Below the pieces are notes generated by a model, which saw only the letters and a list, made by a program, of their open reading frames with translations, searched no databases and had not been told where the DNA came from. Source: Cyclina sinensis (Eukaryota > Mollusca > Bivalvia > Venerida > Veneridae). Taken from it: 64,000 nucleotides of DNA. The translations under genes and the position numbers were made by a program. The stretch spans positions 23,191,929-23,255,928 of the forward strand of contig JAAONU010000006.1 in NCBI GenBank assembly GCA_012932295.1, given 5' to 3'. Positions within the stretch are counted from its first letter, which is position 1. Every line of letters begins with the position of its first letter. Below, piece by piece: positions 56,889 to 64,000 of this stretch.

Positions 56889-59800
56889 GTAAGATTTTTG
56901 TTTGCCGTTTTGATAATAATAAATTGATGTAAGAACCTCCACAACTTTAACATGACACAGAATAAAGAAGGTTTTTATGTTCTGTAAAGTAACTAGGCTC
57001 TAATTCATTCCTAACAACAACGGAATGTCCGAGGCATTGTAAACGTGTATCAGAGTATTCGTTTAGGTTTTTTTAAAAATGTTTTGTATTATCAAACCCA
57101 GATAAAATAAGATATTGATTTATATATATCATTGTGGCAGTTAAACACGACGCAGTGAACTAAATCGCAATTACTTGTTTAACGAGAAGTAAAGGCCAAA
57201 ATATCGATCTCAGTTTATTATACATACTGTGCTTAACTAGAGTCAATACAATGTCTTAATAGTTTTAATTAAGTTATCAAAAACTTGTCAAGTTGCGTTT
57301 TTCAATCGATGATAAAAGCCTCGACAAACTGTTCCATATTACTGAGCTGGTGTTTTTTTTTGTTTCAAACAGAAAATATTAATCAAATGTTAAACGCAGC
57401 TAAGTTCTTAAAACAAATACGCATTTGCAATATAACAATGTCCCTGAAAGATTTCCTGTTTTAAATGGGAATAACGGTACGACCTTTCTTAAGATAGAAC
57501 AAAAAAAGTATATTTAAAACATTACATTTTCTGTTATCTGCTGATGACGTTTAGAAGACAATAAACAAATTTTAATCTGCAGTAAGAAAAGGTTTTAGTC
57601 GTGCAAGATTTTTTTTCCGTCTGTATTATGTATTTTTAAAAAAAAATAATCGTTTATTTTAATTTATTTTTTTTAACTCTTGTTTTTAAAAACACAAAAT
57701 AGTTTCTACATTGACGTGTCTAAAAATACAGTGTTATCTTCGAATTTTATATTTCCCGTCTGTTTTGAGAGTACATGTACGCATTTTTTCTGAAAGGCGG
57801 ACATAATACGGTATTAGTCATTAAAATTAAATTAAGAAAAAAGTGTTCATGTGTGAGTTTGAAGGCGTTATTGAAACGAAAGTATGAAAATAGATGTTTG
57901 TAGATGAGAAAGCGGGACCGAAAAATGGTTGTGTCGACGCAATGTCGACCCTCCATATTGTTCACCTGCATTTACACTATTCTATGTTATTTTGGTATTT
58001 TAAACTGGTGTCAAACCCTTTTTAGCACGCCTTTAAAGAAGAGGTTTATAGAAATAAAAATGAATAAAATACTTGAACTTTCCAGTTAGTGAAAATACGA
58101 GAAACAATTACAATTTTGAATACTAGAAAACGTTTAATTAAAGAATTGAACGTAAATATTTCTTTTGCAGATTACACCTTCCACATTTGTGTTCGAGTAC
58201 ACTGGTGAAAGGGAGGCATCAGCTGTTTTTAATGAAGTTAAAGAGGTCTTCCGTGATTTGGTTATTATTTATTTTATTATTATTCTATTTGTCAATACTA
58301 TGCACACTGAGCTGGCCTTCTTCTTGCACATACAGATTTTACTACTACTACTACTACTGCTACTACTACTACTATTATTATTATCATAATTATTATTATT
58401 ATAATTATTATTATTATTTATCAATATTTACATGCCATATATTCTCAGGAGTAAGCTCTTCTTTACTTCAAACCTGATACCTTGCAATAACGGTCTCTAG
58501 CATTCCAGTTGTTGCGCTTGGAAAACTTTCAAATGAAAGTTACACAATTTTTCCATCAACTTATATTGTAGCTATTATATTAGATGCAAGAATAGAGGAA
58601 TAATGCATATAAATCAAAATCACAATGGCCATAAGAAAAAATATAGAGTTGTTTACGATGATAATGACTGCAATTGTGAGGAAGAATGATCAAATCTATT
58701 ATCCGTTTACAGACTTTCAGCTCCCATGCAAGACAACAAACCTTTTTTTATTGTGACATATATTCCTTAAACTCCAGTTTGTGTTACTTAATCGTTTCAA
58801 ACCTTTTTACCTATCTGTGTCCTGGTTTCCATATAGTCTGCAATTAAAACAGACTAAGGATAGTCTAGATTTTCTTAAATAAAAGAAACTGCTCTGCAAT
58901 CTGCTCAATGAGAACTTGTATGTTGATTCCAACATAGCAGTAGAAATTCATTCTTAAGGTCCCTTAGACCTATAATATTTCTTTTTAATCATCAGTGAAT
59001 CGAGCTTTTTTTTTAAATACTATCTTATGGCAAAATTAAGTAAAAGATATTATATTACACGATTTTTTTTCAAAATATGATGAATATTAGCTCCCAATCT
59101 TACATCCTAACCAGACTAAATGGGTCTATAAGATAAAAGATACATTTTGTTTTATTCTTCTTTTTTTCTGGCTATAACATATCGGCACTCTGGTATGTAA
59201 TCATTCACTGTTAATCCTGAATAAGCACAGCCAATACACAATAATAATGAACCATACTCACGTCATGATGCGGAAGTGTTATCAAAGTAAACTTCAACAA
59301 ATATCTACGGGGCTTCAAATTAGCTATAATTTATTTCATTCATATACTGTTCTGAACAACCAGCCAAACGGTAAAGCAGTTTTATCAGTTTTTGAGATAT
59401 GAATATCGGAATTTGTTAATGTCCATGCTTGATTTTTAACCGCTTTTAAAGTGTTTATACAATTGAAATAAATTTAAACAAAAGTATTAATTTTGTTTTA
59501 AACCAAAGTAAGAAAAAAAAAACCTAAAAACTTAGCATCTTTTTTTCCTCGGGCGGGGTTTGAACCAATGCCCTTCAGTAAAAAGGTCAAAACCCAGTCA
59601 AAATCCTATACAATATAAAAAATTGAGTACATTCTAGAGTAGAGAGATGACATTATTGACATCCGATTACTATATTTGCCAGTAAGCTGCGTGTGATCTC
59701 GTAGCGAAATGAAGTGGTCTGTTCTGTCTCGCTCTCTTTATAGCATTTGGATAAATAGAGTTAATGTTCTATAAACATAGAGAACATAGAAAGTTCTACC

Positions 59801-62800
59801 GCTTTTTTTTCTAAAATATGTAATGCTTTGCAACTTTATACTCCAGCCATTATGATCAATGGCTAGATCAATTTACAGGCAAGAAAAAAAGAAGAAAAGA
59901 AACATATATGAAATGCACGCGAAACTGACAAGTCTTAATTCACCGTTCCAACTGAATGCAATCTTCGTTGAATGTAAAGTGTTTCATATTTCAGATAGAA
60001 GCAAGCGAACCAGTCAAGGTGTACAACGGCACACTGAAACCAGGGGACGGGGAAAATTTTGCTCCTGAAGATGTTACCAGCACGTCAAAGGATGTCTTTA
60101 AGGTCAGAAAATGTAGAAGGCGGATCAAGAGACCAAACCTTAAAGAATAAGCAAATATAAAGTCTTATGGCTTTTAATTTAATTTTAAATATTTATTATT
60201 ATTAACAATACAAGTAACACTCTAGCTAAATAAGTCTCTAATTATGAGGCATCATTTTTCATGTTTCAGTGATTCAATTATTCTTGGTTATTTTATTAGC
60301 ATCTCAAAATCTTCATATGAAATGAAAAAGAACGATTAATATTATTTATTTAGCTTATGTAAGGATGAAAACTTCTGGTTGCTTTTGTTCAATCCTAAAT
60401 GCTGCTTTTTGTTACATTTGTTCAATCCTAACATATATTTATATACTTACCTCAAATCTTGGTATTTTACCAATTATTGTTTATGCTTTCTTCAACGTTA
60501 AAAAAATTTAGTCAAATATTACATTATATTAATAATATTAATTACATTTTGTGAAAGCAAAAACTAATGTAAGACTGGAAATGTTCTGTGAAATATTCAT
60601 ACTGTAGTTTTTGAGAGAGAGGGAGAGAGTGAGAGATTATAGCGTTTCATGAATTGTAGCTTTTAAGTCGATCTTTCTTTCCAGACAAATCTTGTGTGCA
60701 CAAATTATTACGGGTGCAATGTGTCAGAGGTTTGGGAAATGAATATTACGGGAAAAGGAGTAAATGTTGGTGTCAACGACGTTGGAATAAATACAAACTT
60801 AAAAGATTTACAGGAAAATGTTGTAGGTGGTTCTTTTCCATTTTTTTTCATTGAGTAATGGACTGTGTAAGAAACAACGTAGTTGGGTTCTTCAGAATGT
60901 CTTAGTTCTTTGTTGTTGTTCTTTTTAATCTTCGCAACAGTTATTGATTCCCCCCGTCCCCCACCTCATTTTATGAAATGAATAGTATTGCCTTAGCTTT
61001 TGTCTTTCGCCAAAACTTACTTCAGCCCGTTAACCTATTAGTGCAAGTATTTTGATCTACATTTTTATACATATAGTATGGTTTCAATATTTTTTTTGGT
61101 GAGGTCAGAAATTGATAAAGCATGCACAATACAAAAATGGTTTCTTTTTTACACTGTTTCTTTATTGTAAATAGCAACTGAAAAAAAACTAATACCGAAT
61201 GTTGTATTACACCCGGTTAAGTAATATGTATAAGTATCATTTATTAGAAGTTTTATTCACTTTATAATCTTAAATTCCGATTAATTACAGAAAAAGGAAC
61301 TGTCTGTTAACCTTTTGACCAATAGTAGAAATGTTGCACCCGAAGAATTTATGAGATATAAAGAAAAGTCACTACAGGTTACAGAGTAAGTAATGTATGT
61401 GCACAATGACATAACCTTATACTTATAAACCTCGACTAAGTGATTAGAATTTATTGTCTGAGAACTTTGTCAGCTAATAATAAATGATTGTATTTCTCAT
61501 GTTGATTATTCTTTCTCAGTGCTATAAGATTAGGTTTATAAAAAGGTTTATAAAAAGGTCACTTTGTCTTGTCCTGTCTCGCCATATCAAGTCGCGTCTC
61601 GTCTTTTCCTGATAAATATTTTTTCTTACTGTTTCATGAATATCATTGAAACCTTAATAAATAATAACTTAATACTTGATCCATATATAAATGGCCAAAA
61701 GACAAGCTCACAAATATTTTGGGTCATAACTCTGACTTTCATTTCGATATAATTGTGCGCTATTTAATTGTGGAAAACGTTCGAAATTAATATATCTTTT
61801 AGCCGACATAAACAACATAGATACTCTACTACGCAGTACAGAGGCCTTCTTCAAACGAAATGTTATTTTGTATTCAATAACCAACCATGTGTTACCAATA
61901 CCTTAAAGCGACTTACTCACTGAATTTAGCCTATCTTGTTTTTCATTAAAGAGACGTTAACATACTACAAAAAAAGCAATTTTATGCTTCTACAGGCTAT
62001 GAAAACTGAAGAAAAAAATGTTTTTCACTAGATTCGAACCCATGCCCTTCATGTCTGTAAAACCAAGAACAACGATCTAAACCACTGAGCCATTATAGAA
62101 TATTGTTTACGATACTCAAAATGAACATCTTAAACAAAGGGTCTACATTGTGACAAACGGCAAAAAATCCTTATCGATGAAAGTGTGAAAACTTCAATAT
62201 TATGAGATTTTCTGTAAAAAAAACTGAGATAGTAACTTAGTTTAGATATGTTCTTCACAACTACAGCTAGATATATGTTTAGATTTATGAACATTTTCTT
62301 GTTTATGCACCGTCAACCCATCTGAGAGTCCATCACTTTAAAGGAAAATTCACTAAAATTTGCTGGCTCATTCTTTTAAAATGGAAAATTATTCCCAATT
62401 TGAAATACAACAGAAATATTCAAATAAATAAATAAATAAATAAAATAATGACAGTCCACCCAAAAATGGTGCAACAACAACATTCTATATAAAGACTTAT
62501 ATTAGCACACTCTGCTAACCTTTTGTACATAGAAATTTTGACTGACTCCTTGACTGTATGTAATAGTTCATTAAATACCATTGATATTCACATGATTTTG
62601 AATTAAATGATGCCTTTTTAATTACTTAGCAGTAATTAAGAAAAAGTCATCCACAATATCACGAAATTCGTTAATTAAGAGGAAATGCAAATTCCGAGGT
62701 ACCAATAAGAAGTAAACTTGACTGAATATAGAATAATATTTAATTATCATTAATGAGTATGTACACACAAACAAAGAAAGATATCTGTAAATATTTAGGC

Positions 62801-63654
62801 TTTATTCACATGAAGAAGCAATTTATACTGAGTTATCGGCGATGACAAATAGAGTGTCATTTATATTAGATTAAAAAACAGAAAAAAGAGTCATATATAT
62901 ATAATTTATATAATAGTTTACCTGATCAATATGTTTCGTTTGTACATGTGACAGACTACGATGTGTCATGAATTTTACCGAAAATAACACGTTCTATATC
63001 AATTTCAGTCATGGGAACAGGGTAGCAAGTGTAGTGGCAGCAATAAAGGGAAATAACATATGTAGTGCTGGGATAGCTTACAATGCATCTATTGTTCGTA
63101 AGTCAAAGTACACTATATCACCTTCTGTATATTATTAACTACTGTCTAAAGGTTGTTCTATTAAGGATAGTGTAAGGTGATGAAATGTAATCGCTGTAGC
63201 AAGATAAAAATTGAACATGAACATTTTTATTTAACAAAATCTTAATACTAAAATGATGTAAAGTTTTAATGTTTGTCCTGTAATTGGAATATTTGAAAAA
63301 AGTAACAAGATAATGTCAATTTAAGCAACGTTTTAGGGTATAAATGTATCTTAAAATGTCATTTGATATGATGTTTAAGCCTAACCCTGAAAATCAAAAC
63401 AAAATGTAATGGACACATGTTGGTATTCCTATTGATTTCTTGCAGCTATAAAAATATTCAACGTCACACTTGTAGAGAAGTATGGTCTGTTTGAGCTTCA
63501 GCCAAGTCACTGGACAACCTCAGACACGATAGCACGAGCTTTTAGTTATAGATTAGATGAAATTGACATATTTGTAAACGCATGGACGGCTACAAGAATA
63601 TTTGACACCCTAGATCTTAGTACCAAAGAAGCCTTACGAAATGGTGCTAATAAC
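56730..63654 (+). CDS. Convertase-like (S8) paralogue, first seven exons, continues beyond the window
   Basis: Seven exons give 888 nt, 296 codons, phase 0 at the window side. Signal peptide MDSLLVSIRIFILMSVYFVA, prodomain (FTFKVTEAGKEGLLQGL...), then the start of the S8 domain with catalytic Asp151 (GVNVGVNDVGINTNL) and His198 (DHGNRVASVVAAIKG). The SWGPxDDG loop is replaced by NAWTATRIFDTLD. There is no dibasic propeptide site. Exons 2-6 equal the minus-strand paralogue in length and phase; exon 7 is one codon shorter. The Ser, oxyanion and P-domain exons lie outside the window, so activity cannot be judged. Confidence 0.85.
58171..58260 (+). CDS. Plus-strand convertase-like gene, exon 2
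   Basis: 90 bp (ITPSTFVFEYTGEREASAVF...FRDL), acceptor TTTTGCAG. The donor reads GTTATT, much weaker than GTAATC in the paralogue. Confidence 0.8.
58333..58430. repeat. Trinucleotide microsatellite (TAC)n/(TTA)n
   Basis: ACT/TAC units pass into ATT/TTA units about 75 bp after exon 2 of the plus-strand gene. Leu- and Tyr-rich open frames here are artefacts. Confidence 0.9.
59545..59605 (-). repeat. tRNA-derived SINE fragment (B box)
   Basis: The minus strand reads CTGAAGGGCATTGGTTCAAACC, a B box with the same GAAGGGCAT lead-in as the copy at 62,024-62,100. No clear A box. Confidence 0.5.
59995..60102 (+). CDS. Plus-strand convertase-like gene, exon 3
   Basis: 108 bp (IEASEPVKVYNGTLKPGDGE...), acceptor TTTCAG, donor GTCAGA. 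Same length and phase as the paralogue. Confidence 0.85.
60685..60822 (+). CDS. Plus-strand convertase-like gene, exon 4 (catalytic Asp)
   Basis: 138 bp; TNLVCTNYYGCNVSEVWEMN and GKGVNVGVNDVGINTNL. Donor GTAGGT. Confidence 0.9.
61291..61385 (+). CDS. Plus-strand convertase-like gene, exon 5
   Basis: 95 bp (KKELSVNLLTNSRNVAPEEF...), phase 0 to 2, donor GTAAGTA. Confidence 0.85.
62024..62100 (-). repeat. tRNA-derived SINE head
   Basis: The minus strand has TGGCTCAGTGGTTTAGATCG (A box) and GGTTCGAATC (B box) at tRNA-like spacing, then an A-rich run. It lies in the intron between exons 5 and 6. The extended anticodon region does not fold as a functional tRNA by eye. Confidence 0.6.
63009..63097 (+). 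CDS. Plus-strand convertase-like gene, exon 6 (catalytic His)
   Basis: 89 bp, phase 2 to 1; HGNRVASVVAAIKGNNICSA then GIAYNASIV. Donor GTAAG. Confidence 0.9.
63446..63654 (+). CDS. Plus-strand convertase-like gene, exon 7
   Basis: 209 bp, phase 1 to 0; IKIFNVTLVEKYG...DEIDIFVNAWTATRIFDTLD, ending NGANN before GTGTGT. The remaining 346 bases of the window show no further exon. Confidence 0.85.
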
Positions 63655-64000
63655 GTGTGTTCTTCAATATTGTTTTACTAACACTTCCCTTTAAAATTAA
63701 GCTATGTTATACTGAAATTATATTTTTAATCGTTTTCTTTAAAAGGAAAAACACAAATCCTGAAAAGAAGATACTATTTTCAAATTATGACTTCGAAAGT
63801 GTTCCTTTGTGCCTCATCGCTATGCACCCATAAATTGCACAAAAACAATTACATATGTAGAGATAGATATTAAAGCTTTCAGTTAACTATTGTACTAGTA
63901 GTATTTTTACGACACCTAAAATATCATTTGAATATTATGTAAGGAAAGTGGTTGAAGATATATAATAAGGCAAAATAAACAAAAGAAACAAAATAAAATC

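Noticed and set aside
58165..58477. Leu- and Tyr-rich 74-96 codon frames
   Set aside because: They read through exon 2 of the plus-strand gene into the trinucleotide microsatellite of the next intron.

Overview
The window is eukaryotic: AT-rich, intron-rich and full of decayed retroelements, tRNA-derived SINEs, Tc1-like transposons and long tandem repeats. The repeat style (146- and 162-bp arrays with degenerate GGACGGACAGA tails, LINEs of bivalve type) suggests a mollusc, most likely a bivalve. That placement rests on recognising repeat types, not on a marker gene. There are no prokaryotic operons, rRNAs, credible tRNA genes or CRISPR arrays.

The only host genes I can support are two paralogous, divergently transcribed subtilisin/kexin (S8, proprotein-convertase-like) genes. 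The minus-strand gene runs from a signal-peptide exon at 53,871 to a stop at 22,867. Fourteen exon types were joined by hand with consistent splice phases into a 695-residue model: signal peptide, short prodomain, S8 domain, P domain, one transmembrane segment and a short tail. The plus-strand gene starts at 56,730 and leaves the window after exon 7 (63,654). Exons 2-6 of the two genes have identical lengths. Both keep the catalytic Asp and His; the minus gene also keeps Ser. Both lack the second Asp of the DDG motif and the SWGPxDDG substrate-binding loop, and neither has an R-X-K/R-R propeptide site. The minus gene also has Pro where the oxyanion-hole Asn should be. A decayed third copy of exon 2 (two stops, lost splice acceptor) lies between the two genes.

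Inside the minus-strand gene, 9.3 kb carrying exons 2-5 is present twice, head to tail (33,266-42,580 and 42,575-51,869), with a 6-bp AAAAAT microhomology at the junction and very few differences. Splicing both sets in series would give a stop codon at once, because exon 5 ends in phase 2 and exon 2 starts in phase 0. Each copy carries the same 1,508-bp Tc1-like element; a third copy of that element sits at 52,046-53,553. All three share one TGA in the DNA-binding domain.

Layout: 1-450 Ty3-type retropepsin/RT fragment; 450-2,560 copy 1 of a non-coding block; 4.2-5.7 kb 146-bp minisatellite; 6.3-8.0 kb 5'-truncated LINE with intact target-site duplication; 9.6-22.2 kb second copy of the block, interrupted by a 7-kb insertion with inverted-repeat-like ends (arrays, C-rich tract, LINE) and by a LINE/TRIM cluster; 22.9-53.9 kb minus-strand convertase-like gene; 54.1-56.1 kb third copy of the block; 56.7-64 kb plus-strand convertase-like gene. 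The most unusual mobile element is a 398-bp TRIM (21,136-21,533) whose 141-bp LTRs contain a tRNA-like Pol III promoter.
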